Shown: positions 1 to 12,868, counted from the stretch's first letter. The stretch: 52,080 nt of DNA from Multifurca ochricompacta (GCA_022496185.1 WTXG01000251.1:1-52080); one strand, 5' to 3'. The notes: generated from the letters alone by a model not told the origin. Numbers and translations are program-made.

Positions 1-536
1 AGAAGTTTGCCGACCACATCCTTTCTTTCCGAGTTTGACAAACATCGCCAGATGCTTCTGACACAGGAGGGGGATGAAGGGTGGGCTGCTGAACTACGAT
101 GATATCTCAAGGATGTTCCTGCAGATGTCACCAAGGAGACAGACATTGTGGAATGGTGGCAGGTTTGTGGGCAATTCATTGATTTTCTACCTATCTATCT
201 AAGGTACAATTTCAGGATCATTGCCAGCTTTTTCTGACACTCACACAGATTGCACTTGATGTCCTCCCCTGTCAGGCATCATCTGTACCCTGTGAGCAAC
301 TTTTTTCAGCAAGTAAACAAACTGCTGAGGACCGCTGTTCGTGTTTGGGTGCAGGACGATTTGAAGAACTTCAGATAATGAAGTTTGCATGGCGTAACAC
401 AATCACTGACCTTGCTGCATGGAACTCGGCTGAGGTAGAGGAGGTGGACCTCAAGTGTTATGCGGATCTTTTAGAGGCAGATGCCATGCTTGCTGAATTT
501 GATAAGTATGCAGATGACATGGTTGTAGACTGTTGA
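1..536 (+). pseudogene. hAT transposase, C-terminal end (dimerisation domain)
   Basis: This is the 3' end of a hAT-superfamily cut-and-paste transposase; the 5' part lies outside the window. Frame 1 reads the stretch before the dimerisation domain (SEFDKHRQMLL, then LKDVPADVTKETDIVEWWQ). A short intron of about 55 nt follows, and then the dimerisation block with ALDVLPCQASSVPCEQLFSA and FEELQIMKFAWRN to the stop at 534-536. Its closest relative in the window is the minus-strand transposase at 12869-16160, with the same motif order and roughly two-thirds identity by eye. An in-frame TGA at 100-102 sits where arginine is expected, so the copy is inactive. The domain is known to mediate transposase dimers. 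The family call is secure; the element's ends are not visible. Confidence 0.85.
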
Positions 537-1341
537 ATAAACTTTATTATGACTACATTAGATTAGAAGTAGCCATTGCAGTAGAGTAGAACGTTAAGAC
601 GTTCTAATATAATTATGCTTGTGTTTCTATCTGATGACTGTGGCCTGGATGTGAGATTGAGCCATCTGTGAAGTGTGAGAATATCCACTTTGGGTTTGGG
701 TGCAACTGCCACCATGTGTATGTGTTCAACTTCATACAGCCCATTGGGGCTTATGCTGATTTTGCCCAATCTCCTTTTGTATCTTTGATTTTGCAATCCT
801 GGCCTTCAAAGGAAACAGTAACAAGTATTTGCAATACATCCAATGGATACAATGGTGAGTCTAATTTCAAGTGTGTATGAGGCATCTCTGAGAATAACTG
901 GTGTGGTCTTCAGCCCATTCGGCACCTTGATTTGAAGATTGCCAGTCCTGATGGCATAGAAGACTCATTTGTCAGCTGCAGTGATAGCTCTGGGTGGAAT
1001 GGATCAATAAGAAGTGAAACATTGGAGGAATGGGAAGATGTGTTGTGAAGTGCCAGAGTCATAAAGCTCGGTTTCAGTGGTAAGTTCTGCACTTGCCATG
1101 TCATGTACTGATATGTTTTGTAGATTGCTTTGATCTTGCATTGTCTTGAGGGCACACATGTATGCTGACATGTAAAGTGGTAGAGCATTCGCCACCTATC
1201 AAATGCCTGCACCTCAAGATCACACTACTACACCCCCCCAAGTCACCCCCACAGTGGATGGTGGTCCAACTCAGGCTGCCTGCTCAAGGGAAAGGGAAGG
1301 AAAATGAGGACAACAGTGACAAGGGACCAGCAAAAGGTTTA
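537..1341. other. No recognised gene; exon-like open stretch on plus strand
   Basis: No family is recognised. The plus strand has an open, charged stretch at about 910-1050 (it contains RHLDLKIASPDGIEDSF and SGWNGSIRSETLEEWED) that reads like coding sequence and could be an upstream exon of the MYST relic that follows. No start codon context or splice pair was convincing enough to join them. The rest is unassigned. Confidence 0.3.
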
Positions 1342-4090
<2,749 letters not shown>

Positions 4091-4204
4091 AAATATCATG
4101 AAGTTGTGCTTGTATACTAGTGAAAATGATGGAGAAATGAAAAATTTGTACAGTAATAGTAATAGGAGTCAAAACGGAATAACAGAATGTAATGCAAGAA
4201 TTGC

Positions 4205-4417
4205 AAGTGTCTGGGAACTGACCTCTGACCAGTTCTGAACTGGTCATGTGAGAACCAGTTGGAACCGGTTGTTGGACCGAAAGTGAACTGCTATAGACCA
4301 GTCCTAAGAAGTCCGGTCTGCAGTTGGTCTATATTTGAGTTACTATAGACTGGTTGCTGGTCCAGTCCACATGAAATTTATTGAAAAAACCAGACTGGAC
4401 TGGACTTTTAAACACTA
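4205..4417 (+). repeat. Short hAT-like MITE rich in CCAGTT/AACTGG words
   Basis: A 213-bp repeat begins AAGTGTCTGGGAACTGACC and ends GGACTTTTAAACACTA. The reverse complement of the right end, TAGTGTTTAAAAGTCC, resembles the left end, as expected for short imperfect hAT-type terminal inverted repeats. The body is packed with direct and inverted CCAGTT/AACTGG words. A second copy in the same orientation lies at 23398-23629, and the same right end closes the tRNA-headed units at 8734 and 16643. It abuts an LTR on its right, and no 8-bp target duplication survives. Confidence 0.7.
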
Positions 4418-4419
4418 AG

Positions 4420-4779
4420 TCTGAGGCATACAGGCTATCTAAGCAGGCCTTATATACACAGCAGGAATTGGAGTCTGAATTGGAGTAATGCACTTGGTGT
4501 ATCAATGAAGTCATAATGTAACTAAAAGGGGAAACAGGGCCAGAGTGGGTCAGATGAGAATATACCAAGACATATCTGGTATAACTGTGATTCTGGTGGG
4601 AAAATATGTAAGAGTCCTGATGTAAAGTACGAGTCATAGATAAGCACAGCCTGGGTCAGAGATAAGAAACAAACATGTACAAATGAAGGCACAAACATGA
4701 TCAACAACGGTCAAGCGAGGCCAAACAACAAGTCACATGAAAAGGAAAAGAACAAGACAATGCAGCAGGGTTTGTAACA
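4420..4779 (-). repeat. gypsy LTR, partial (3' LTR orientation)
   Basis: A minus-strand LTR starts TGTTACAAACCCTGC at 4779 and is cut off at 4420 by the MITE. It matches the LTR at 17745-18308 over its whole length with few changes, and begins with the same TGTTACAAACCCC seen at 5664. A purine-rich tract lies immediately upstream on the minus strand (4780-4795), so it sits as a 3' LTR rather than a 5' LTR. Confidence 0.8.
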
Positions 4780-4795
4780 TTACCCCCTCACTAAG
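4780..4795 (-). other. Polypurine tract next to 3' LTR
   Basis: The minus strand reads AGTGAGGGGGTAA directly before the LTR start TGTTACAAACC. This is the usual position and composition of the plus-strand priming site of an LTR retrotransposon. It fixes the orientation of the LTR at 4420-4779. Confidence 0.65.
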
Positions 4796-4810
4796 TCCTA
4801 GCAGAGCCAG

Positions 4811-5662
4811 CTAGATTGGCATACCATCATCATCCTGTACCAAGGAGAGGTAGTTGTTGGCTACAGCATAGTGGTCAGCATCATAATTCTCCTTGTCTTT
4901 GTCCGTGGGGCAAATGTGTGTTCATAGAAAACCATAGGGCCCTTGCCTCCCACATTGAAAGCAGCAGTCATAAATGTGACAGTCAATTTCTCAATGACCA
5001 GCATTGCAGGAGAGGCACTTGCCACACCACCCAGATGGGTTGAGAATGGTGGGGGCCTGTGTAAGGTGGCAGAACAGACACTGGTGGCTCCAGTGTGACG
5101 TGCTCTGGCAGTGTTGACATTGTTTCTTGGCAGTGAGGCAACACCAGCTGAGATGGTGCTTGCTGCCACAGTGCCAGCAAGTCTGACCTCCCAGGTTTTC
5201 ATGCAGACATGGCATTTTGAGGCAACTTGGATTAAGTCAGGGTGTGAGTTCAAGGGGACAATGAGGGAGAGGCCAGGCAAAAATGTCGGTGTACTGTTCT
5301 GATATGGTCTGATATGCCTCTCCCACCTCCAACTGTGTCCTAATGGACACTAGATGCTGTTCAACATCAAAGATACCCTGCAAAATCCTTGTCATCTGCC
5401 TTGTATAATCATTGTACTGCATGTCAAGGTTGGCCTTAAGTGCTTGAAATTTATGCAGCCATGCAACTTCAGCAGTAAGTCATGGCATATGCAAATCATG
5501 GAGGACCTCATTGATTGCAAAGGCATGGGGGTCAGTGCTGGAGAGATGTTCTAAATGTTCTGGCCCCAAGATGTAGTGGAGGTGGTCAATTTGTTTTTCT
5601 TCAAGGCAGACAGGGGCCCCATACACTGGCCCTCCTTTCTCCAGACAGCCTGCTACATCCAT
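4811..5662 (-). pseudogene. Multi-zinc-knuckle ORF upstream of polypurine tract
   Basis: A minus-strand reading frame broken by a few stops. The N-terminal part (from MDVAGCLEKGGPVYG at 5662) is helical and charged, with stretches such as EEKQIDHLHYILGPEHLEHL and DYTRQMTRILQGIFDVEQ. The second half has at least three CCHC zinc-knuckle patterns: CWHCGSKHHLSWC, CQHCQSTSHWSHQC and CLSCNAGH followed by a stop and EIDC. A degenerate CCFQCG follows. CCHC knuckles normally bind nucleic acid in Gag proteins. The frame stops at 4811-4813, only about 16 bp before the polypurine tract and 3' LTR, so it may be the last ORF of that retroelement. A captured or independently inserted Gag-like gene is also possible. 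Confidence 0.55.
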
Positions 5663-5663
5663 A

Positions 5664-6209
5664 TGTTACAAACCCCACTGAGCACCCCTCTTTTCTTTAC
5701 CCTCCCCAATGCAAACCCAGCTCTCCCACCTACACTACACTTTCTGATTACCTCCCCCTCCTGGGATCCATCACATGCTCTCCTCCCATCCCCATGACTG
5801 TATTTGGACTTGTTTGTACATTGTTCACTGTTATCAGCTTATCTTGTATCTCCTTATCTCTAAGACCGGACACTTACTTAATTCCCTATCAGAAGCCAGG
5901 CTTTACACCCTCCACTTTCATATATTCAGGCCCACTTGACTCTGTTTCCTTATCTCATAGACGCCCATTCGATTACATATATAAGTCCGCTGTAACTACA
6001 CTGTAGACCTCAGACTCAACTTATTGAATACATTGGTGCTTGTCTTCTGGACTTCCCCTTGAACCCTTTGACTCATCTGTCTCAGTGCTTCTGGCACTTT
6101 CCTGCTTAACATCGTCTTAGGGAACAGCCCCTCTGACTTTGACTTGTCCCACTTAACTCCAAGAAGTCTTATTGGCTTCTTATCTGAATACACATACAAC
6201 GCTGTCACA
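5664..6209 (+). repeat. gypsy 5' LTR with TATA box
   Basis: The LTR starts TGTTACAAACCCC at 5664 and ends near CGCTGTCACA at about 6209 (end inferred from the TG..CA rule and the 564-bp relative at 17745-18308). It contains TATATAAG at about 5978-5985, a likely promoter for the gag-pol transcript that starts 3' of it. The gag start codon is at 6265. Its left edge abuts the first codon of the minus-strand zinc-knuckle frame. Confidence 0.75.
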
Positions 6210-6264
6210 CAAGTTGTGTGGAAACATCCCACACTGGACGTAACATCAAGTCGAGTCTCTCACC

Positions 6265-8010
6265 ATGGCTTCCAGCCACAGTCAGACCCTCTTTCGAGAA
6301 GAACTCATCAAACGCAGAGACGAGAATAATCTTTCACAGCAAGTACTTGGCTCTGCCACCTGGAAAGATTTTGAGTCCGAGTTTGGATACTATGTCTATC
6401 ACAATGGAAGATACCAACTGGTAGAATATGACAACAAGAAAAGAGTTTGGTATTGCATCTGATACTTGGACAGCTGACACTCTTGGGTCACTACAGGACC
6501 TGCCCCACCCGAATTTGGACTAGGCCCATGGAGAGAAAATCCCCTGGCCATTGTCACGGACTCCGAACCAGAGGAGTACATAGAAGAACCAAGTGAAGAA
6601 GAAGCACCAGCATTAGCAGCGACTACATTTCCAGTTGCACCTGCAGTTGTCATGTTCAGAGCCCCTGCTTTGACAACTCCCCAGATATCGATACAATCTA
6701 TGAACACCATCACCCCATCCTGCCAAAACATGTCTACCATTGCCACCCAACTCCCAGACCCCGCCCCACTGGCCCCCACAGCTGCACCACCAAACATTCC
6801 TCCCCCTTCAGGACATTTGTCAGGAGTGCTGCCCCAAACATTTATCGGGGACTGCTTGCAAAGCAAAAAATTCATGTTGGAGTTCATGACTTTCAAGAAC
6901 TTCAATCATGATGTCCCACAGATTGTCAACCCATTCCAATGTGCCAACCTGTTCCTTTCCTTAATTCGAGGGGATGCAGTAGATGACTGGACCATGGAGC
7001 AGTTGGAATGGTTAAATGAGCAGATTGAGAGTGGGCATTGTACCACAAGTGAAGGCCTTTGGGAGACCATCGCCCAGAGGTTCAAGGATGCCTTCACAGA
7101 TGGGCAGGCCAAGCAGAAGGCAGCCTGGGAATTGAAGTCCCTTAAAATGGAAAAAGGAGAACTGGATGCATATGTTGCCAAGTTCAGAAGCCTGGCCAAT
7201 AGAGCCAGCTATGACACAGATGAAGAGGCAATGTTAGACCTCTTTTCACAAGGACTACCCAACCCGCTGGTTAAGAACATTATCCAGTTCCACCACCCTC
7301 ATGACTGGGACGGTTGGGTTGATGCTGCTCAATGACAGCAGCAAGACTACCTTGACTTCCAGACACACTTTGGAGTCAACACCAAGAAAGGAAAAACTTG
7401 AGATCAGTGGAAGGCCACTTTTGGAGTGAAGCCTGCACAGCACACCCAGCAGGATCCAAATGCTATGGATACCTCTGCAGACCAAGCCTGAGCCAGGGCA
7501 ACACTTATGGAAGATGAGTGGCAGACACTGATGAAAGAAGGGTGGTGCTTTCATTGCAAGGCACTAGGACATATGTCTTGGGACTGTCCCAAGAAGGGGG
7601 CATGTGTTGCAACAGCAACCACTGCACCAGAAGCTCCCACTCAGAATAACCCACCCACTGTGGACAAGTGGTCAAAGGAAGAGAAAGCCCAAGACATATG
7701 GGCTAATATGATGAAAGAAAGTGAGGAAGTGCACACCATCTTGGTAGAGAAGGCATTTGCAAAGAAGGATTTTTGTTAGGCTCAAACCCATCGGCCTGGG
7801 CACAAGCACTCCATGTCACCTCTGTGTATGCTAGTCAATTCAAGTCATTAAAAATACCAGTTCATTTTGAAACTACACAGAGGATGGCTGACCAAGACAT
7901 TTTAGTAGACTCTGGAGCTACAGACAACTTCATTCACCCATGACTAATCAAAACAATGGGCCTAGGGAAGCTGGCACTCCCCCAGGAAAAAAACATCTGG
8001 AACATTGATG
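6265..8010 (+). pseudogene. gypsy Gag-protease, truncated
   Basis: Plus-strand Gag and the start of protease of a Ty3/gypsy retrotransposon. After MASSHSQTLF and a Pro-rich linker comes the Gag core (FMLEFMTFKNFNHD, RGDAVDDWTMEQLEWLNEQI, AQRFKDAFTDGQAKQKA). Next are a CCHC knuckle (CFHCKALGHMSWDC, about 7548-7590) and the retropepsin active site ILVDSGATDNFIHP (about 7900-7941). Gag packages the element RNA and the protease matures the polyprotein. Premature TGA codons at 7333, 7399 and 7489 all fall at likely arginines. Reverse transcriptase and integrase are missing because the frame ends in a palindrome centred near 8010. The homologous minus-strand gag at 16644-17691 confirms the frame. 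Confidence 0.9.
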
Positions 8011-8045
8011 GAATGATGTTCCATATGTTCTTTTCCTGGGGGAGT
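7976..8045. repeat. Palindromic junction of two inverted gypsy fragments
   Basis: Two 28-bp arms (7976-8003 and 8018-8045) are reverse complements with two mismatches and a 14-bp centre. Each arm encodes the same protease segment, LPQEKNIWNI, once on each strand. The palindrome is therefore the tail-to-tail joint of the two inverted gag-protease copies, not a separate element. Confidence 0.85.
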
Positions 8046-8733
8046 AACTGTGTCCCCAGTCCTAGCGTCTTCTGGAGTCTTTGACTGATGAAATTATCCA
8101 TAGCTCCAGAGTCGATCAGGATTCATCTGTTGGCCATCTTCTGTTTGGTTTCAAAATGTACTGGTATTTTTAGGGACTTGAAATGACTAGTGTACACAGA
8201 AGTAACATGGAGTGCTCTTGCCCAGGCCAATGGGGTTGAGCCTATCAAAAATCCTTCTGGCCAAAGGCCTTCTCTACTATTATGGAGCATACTCCTTCAT
8301 CCTCATTCATCATGCTGTTCCAGAGGGCTTCTGCTTTCTGCTCCTTGGTCTTTGGGGCAGTCAGCAAGTTGCTAATGGCAGGAGTGGGCAGTGGGGTGGT
8401 GGACATTGCAGTAGAAGTGGTGGCTATGGTAGCTTTTGCAGCCCAAACTGTCTTTTTGGGACAGAACCTGGGCATGTGCCCTTGGGCCTGGCAGTGGAAG
8501 CAGTGCCCTTCCTTCATAAGGGTCCTCTTCTCATCGTCGGTAAGCACTGCATGGGCCTTGGTTCAGTCTGCCAAGGTGTCCATAACATTGGGTCCCATGG
8601 TGTAGTGGGCTTTACCCTGAATGCTGCCTTCCACTGTTCTCAGGTTTTACCCTTTTTCATATCTATGCCAAAGCACATCTGGAAATCCAGATAATCTTGC
8701 TGCTGTCTCCTAGCAGTGTTTGTCCATTGGCCC
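8011..8733 (-). pseudogene. gypsy Gag-protease fragment, inverted
   Basis: A minus-strand fragment of the same Gag-protease family. It reads QQDYLDFQMCFGIDMKKGKT near 8690. The CCHC knuckle CFHCQAQGHMPRFC lies near 8490-8500, SIIVEKAFGQKDF follows, and the protease motif ILIDSGAMDNFI is at about 8100-8135. It stops at the palindrome near 8010. It is clearly diverged from the plus-strand copy (for example HMPRFC against HMSWDC), so this is not a fresh inverted duplication. A TGA interrupts the GKT/EQW segment at the same place as in the plus copy. Its upstream end is cut by the repeat unit ending at 8734. Confidence 0.85.
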
Positions 8734-9112
8734 TAGTGTTTAAAGGTCCAGTTCAGTCTGGTTTTTAGACCATGATGGGCTGCAACCGTGGACCACAACC
8801 AGTTGTGGTTGCACCTCATGTCTAGATAACCAGACCGGACCACTTAAAAACTGAAAAACAGTTCATTTCAGTCTGGTTGCTGGTTCATCAACCAGTTTCA
8901 ACCAGTCCCATCCAAGACCAGTTAGGACTAGTTGCCATCAGTCCAGGAATCAGTCTGAACCAGTCTTACTGATATGTAAAATTCTCTATGCAAAGCCTGG
9001 ACCTGGGATTGAACCCAGGTCCTCCAGACAAGCTGGGTCTTTGGTGCTCTGACCACTGAGTTACGCAGCCTCATGAAATATAATCACACAACCTCCTATA
9101 TTAAGGTCATGT
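8734..9112 (-). repeat. SINE-like unit: tRNA-like head plus CCAGT-rich body
   Basis: On the minus strand the unit has a leader (ACATGACCTTAATATA), a tRNA-like segment and a body dense in CCAGTT/AACTGG words, and it ends CTTTAAACACTA near 8734. The same order and length occur at 16276-16643 on the plus strand. The end is shared with the short MITEs at 4205 and 23398. It is likely a tRNA-derived SINE or a MITE fused to a tRNA-like head. Confidence 0.65.
8995..9070 (-). ncRNA. tRNA-like sequence (SINE head)
   Basis: The minus strand has an A-box-like TAACTCAGTGGTCAGAGC and a B-box GGTTCAATCC. A D-arm (CTC..GAG) and a good 5-bp T-arm (CCTGG..CCAGG) can be drawn, plus a 4-bp anticodon-like stem around loop CCAGCTT, where AGC would be the anticodon. 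The acceptor stem pairs badly. It is probably a decayed RNA polymerase III promoter of a SINE, not a working tRNA gene. Confidence 0.55.
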
Positions 9113-9591
9113 AAAGTTGCATTGTGTGACATTCAACAATGAGACCAGAACCAGAAGTAACAACCCCACACAATGCAGATTGGCTGAACAGGATTGACAG
9201 GTCACTCACCAAGACCTCTGCGCTTGGTCCTTCTGTCAGATTCATGAGCTCAACTTCCAGAATCCCATCACCATCCTCCATCCCAGCCTCTTCTGGAGTC
9301 TGCTCAGCATTGACTTGATGCCTGCTGTGTGTGAAAATGAATCATCAAACCTTTGAATGCACCACTCCTACTGGATATTGTCATGTTCACATTGGGTCAC
9401 ACTCTCAGGCTTGGAATCCCCCAACATCTCAGATATCAGTGAGTTACTTGGACTTTAAATATATGAATGTCAACCTCATCTCATGATGCCAGCATGCCAG
9501 TCACAGCAACAAACCATGTGTGTACCCCCATTCATGTCACTTCTGTCAACCCACACCTGTAGTACAAGTGCAGAAGCAACACTCAAGCACT

Positions 9592-10063
9592 TTGGAACAA
9601 GAAGGTTCTCTTTCCATCACCCTTGATTCCTACCCACTCAAGACACCTGGGAAAGCCTTTACTCTTGCCTTGCTCGAAACACCTCTCCACAACGCTTATT
9701 GTGACAGTGGGAAAACCAATGTAGTTTGCTCAAGTCCTATGCACTTCCTATGGTACAATGTGTGCATCAGTTCTCTGTTGAGTAATGAACTTATCTAGAA
9801 GTAGACTTCTTTGGCAGTGCGCATGACAGACTCAATGAATGAAGCTGTAATGCGTGTGGATGTGTGCAAAGCCCTACTTAATTATCTTGACACTGATATG
9901 GTCTGGTGTGTTTCTGCTTTCTCACTTGTTACATGTTATGCTAGCTTCCATCAGGATTACCCAGATCCACTTGTGCATCTGCAAAATAAGCACTGGGACC
10001 CCCTGCTCACCTGGGCTTGTGACACCTTTGACATCGAGCTACTAACCCCCACTTCCATGCTAT
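9592..10063 (+). pseudogene. ATP12: Atp12 (F1-ATPase assembly chaperone) fragment
   Basis: A relic of Atp12, the mitochondrial chaperone that protects the F1 alpha subunit during ATP synthase assembly. The family blocks appear in order: SLSITLDSYPLKTPGKAFTL (about 9606-9665); WENQCSLLKSYALPM (about 9706-9750); ADV/VDVCKALLNYLDTDM; then, after a 39-nt GT..AG intron (9906-9944), FHQDYPDPLVHLQNKHWDPL and LTWACDTFDIEL. At least two frameshifts (one just before WENQ) and an in-frame stop near 9796-9798 break it. The C-terminal third of the family is not found downstream. The intron shows it derives from genomic DNA, not from a reverse-transcribed mRNA. It is flanked by TE debris on both sides. Confidence 0.82.
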
Positions 10064-10988
10064 GCCTGACGTTCTACTGGCACTGACAGCAACCAACTCA
10101 GCTTGACTGACTCTGACTTCTCTGACACCTTCAACAACTCCAAGAGGCACGTCAGCAAGACTAATTGCTTCAAAGTCATCCACCAATCTTCCAAGTCTTC
10201 TTCGACAACCATGCTTAGCCCCTCTGCACCATTTCTGGTAGCCCAAGTGGAGGTTACTAGTCAAATCAAGTGCTGGGGAGAGGTTGAAGATGGTGCATAC
10301 GCTTGCCATTTTGTGTGCCCACAGAACCTTACCTTGAACACTCAGCTCATGACATTGATTACCATGATGTATGATGGCACATTGGCAATACAGCCTGTCT
10401 ATTGGCTTCAGTCTAGGGTACACATGTGATTCTGCCCTAAGAATCCATTTCACTCTCCCAACTTGTAATACCCAACTTGCAGATTAAACTTTATTGCACA
10501 AATAAGTGGTGTCTTCCATGATGTTTCATGCATACAGTGACAACTCCTTTAGCAGCACACCCAAATTCCCCTATCCACATCAGCATCCTCCTCAAGATAT
10601 AGTGGCAATGTTCCTTTGAGTAATGCGCAGAATGCTGCAGTATGTGCGCCAGCATGCAGGGCCAGATATCACAATGACATCACTGGAGTGCAGCAAAATA
10701 GGGATTGGTGTGATGTCACATGTGAGGCCACCAATAAGAAAGACAGTGGCATTGCTGAGGCTGTGGATGGGACATTAGTGAATATGAGGGGAGATGAGAA
10801 GAGTGAGGCATATGAGATTGAGGCAAGTGGTGAGGTGGCACAAAGTTTGGAATGGTCAACATGGCCCATAAGGGTGCCTGTGTCAGGCTCTACCTCTACA
10901 AAGTGCAGACTGAGTGACACCTAACAGATCACAGATGTGGCCTGTTTCAAATGCTGACCATACATTTTATTCCATGCTTACCAGTTGG
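10064..10988. other. No recognised gene
   Basis: Several medium open frames exist on both strands (for example plus 10103-10429 and 10616-10924), but none shows a recognised motif or a homologue elsewhere in the window. It may include the decayed 3' end of the Atp12 relic. Nothing else is supported. Confidence 0.3.
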
Positions 10989-11900
10989 TTTTTTTATTTA
11001 TTTTTATTTATTTTTTAAATCAACTTTATAATGCACATTGCCTAAGTCACACAGTTACTAGACATGAGCTCTGGTAACTACTTTAAGGGAAAATTAAATT
11101 GTTGAGTGAGGACCTGTGGTAAAAACCCAGCTAGGGGAAAAGAATGTGTGCTAAGGTGCCAGTTTAGAAGTCACTTTCTGAGCCAGAAAGGGGCCCCTTA
11201 CCCTGCAGAACCTAGTTGGGGTTGTCTTGTAGTGTACAGCTTGAAAGCTGCACATGACTCCTGTAGGAAGCAAAGAAACACTTCCACATATTTTTTTGTC
11301 ATGAAAACCTGGATCCAATGGAGCATGGCATGATGAGTGGGGCATGTGTAAGGAATGTGTGAGTGGCAGTGGCCACTGTGGAGCCATCACAGGTGCAGAT
11401 GTGGGAAGAGGGAGGTAGGTCACAACTAAACCAGGTTGAGCAGTCGGCTGTGAAGATGTGGCCTGTGGCTAGGCGCATTGCTGTAGAGGTGGTGTGTTGG
11501 GAGAGGGGAGGGAGGCCAGCCTTGGGCTGGTGAGTCACAGTGGACCACAACAGATGGTTTGAGTCATCAGGGGGATGGTTGATGGAGAGGGTGTATGCCT
11601 GGTTGTCAGATCATTCTGGGTAATCATTTGTGGGGGTATGAGACGCTTGCTCCCAGACCCATTCCCCATGCCAATTGTCAAACGTGCAAAGATGAGAGAG
11701 GGAGTGCCACTTAGCTGGAGAGGGCCACCAGAGGGATGGAGATCTGGCAGTGATGAGCAGATTTTGATGAGACAGTCTGGGCTTGGTAGTCCCTCATTGC
11801 CAGGGCCCACATGAAGGTGAGCAAGGTCTCTGGGAAAGAGGAGGTGAGAGATGTCAGCAATCATTGAAAGGAGACAAAATCCCCCCTGAACACTTTGGGA
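10989..11900 (-). pseudogene. Decayed LINE 3' end with A-rich tail
   Basis: A minus-strand remnant of a non-LTR retrotransposon. The segment AMRLATGHIFTADCSTWF, then a Cys-rich patch (HICTCDGS) and THAPLIMPCSIGSRF, parallels FQLATGHVFIAEYHERFF, CLCHCDS and LDCPLHAQVRTECNMDPGS of the better-kept copy at 29783-30980. This is the C-terminal zinc-knuckle region after the RNase H domain. The minus strand ends in an A-rich tail of AAATAAATA type (10989-11017), as expected for target-primed insertion. Frames shift repeatedly, so it is dead. Confidence 0.65.
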
Positions 11901-12868
11901 TCACATGATTGTAATCATAAGAGAGAGGAAGAGGAGCATGTAATGATGATTTCAGGAGCAATTGTCACTCCTGCAAAGAAATTGCATAGCCAGCACATGG
12001 TTTGCACCAGCCTGAACAACTCCACATCTGCTTTTGTTGCCCCTGTCCCTCGACACTATGCCATCATCCATTCCTTGTGTGAGTTCATGATGGTGGAGGC
12101 TGTGGTGCTGACCATTTTGCGATCTGGGCCTGTTGGCATTACACTCTCAATCATCAAGTGGTCCTGCACCTGTGCACCCAAATACATGGACAGTTGTTTG
12201 TAGAGAGCTAGATAATACCTGAATGTTCCACACAGCTAAAGTGGAGATAGAGGTAATTGGCTTGCTTTTCCTATAAAAATGTCAGAAGCAATACCAAGAA
12301 TAAACAAACAAAGTACTTACATTCCACAATGCTAGTGCAACATCCACTTCAAGTCCTTCAGGCCCACAAGAAGAACCTCCTTGACAGCAGGGATTGTGTG
12401 TTGGAGGGTGGGGTTCATTGCGGAAGGTAGAGTCATGATGCACTTGGTAGGTGATGGGAACAAATAAGGGAAGTTCAAAATGATGTCAGCTGGCAACCAT
12501 GACTTGGAAGTGCTTGTACATTTTGTGGTGATTACTGGAAGGTTGGAATGGAGTGGTCAAATCTATATGAAGAAAAAGGACCTTGGCACCAGGGGGGCAA
12601 AGAGAAGGATGGATGAACCAGATGTAAGTTTGGCTAAGGTGGTGGAAGTCAAGTACAGAGGGCTGCGGTAGGGCTGCATGCTGTCTGTTCAATGGGTCAC
12701 ACATGCATTGCTAGAATAGTCAAATTGCTTTCAGTTTGAACCTCTTGTTCGCAAGTTGGCATTGATGCTACCAATACTGTAATAATAACAAAACAAGCGA
12801 TACATTTATATATTATAATATTAATATAGTATGGGTTGAGAACAAAGAGAAAGTAAAACCACCCTACT
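11901..12868. other. Unassigned; exon-like stretches on minus strand
   Basis: No family is recognised. The minus strand holds coding-like stretches, for example ILNFPYLFPSPTKCIMTLPS and AVKEVLLVGLKDLKWMLHWH near 12330-12480, and HVFGAQVQDHLMIESVMPTG near 12140-12200. They look like two exons of a host-type gene, but no motif names it. 12700-12868 is AT-rich and probably belongs to the 3' end of the hAT element whose transposase stops at 12869. Confidence 0.3.

Noticed and set aside
4205..4417. CRISPR-like array because of recurring CCAGTT words
   Set aside because: Repeats are 6-8 bp, irregularly spaced and in both orientations, in a eukaryotic context, and the whole block recurs elsewhere as a MITE.
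4420..4779. 5' LTR of the plus-strand gypsy at 5664
   Set aside because: It is in the opposite orientation and has a purine tract on its minus-strand upstream side, so it is a 3' LTR of a different copy.
8995..9070. A functional tRNA-Ala gene
   Set aside because: A and B boxes and the T-arm are good, but the acceptor stem does not pair and the same block recurs in a repeat unit at 16317, so it is a SINE-type head.
10007..10453. 148-residue minus-strand ORF
   Set aside because: It overlaps the Atp12 relic on the opposite strand and has no recognisable motif; treated as a shadow.
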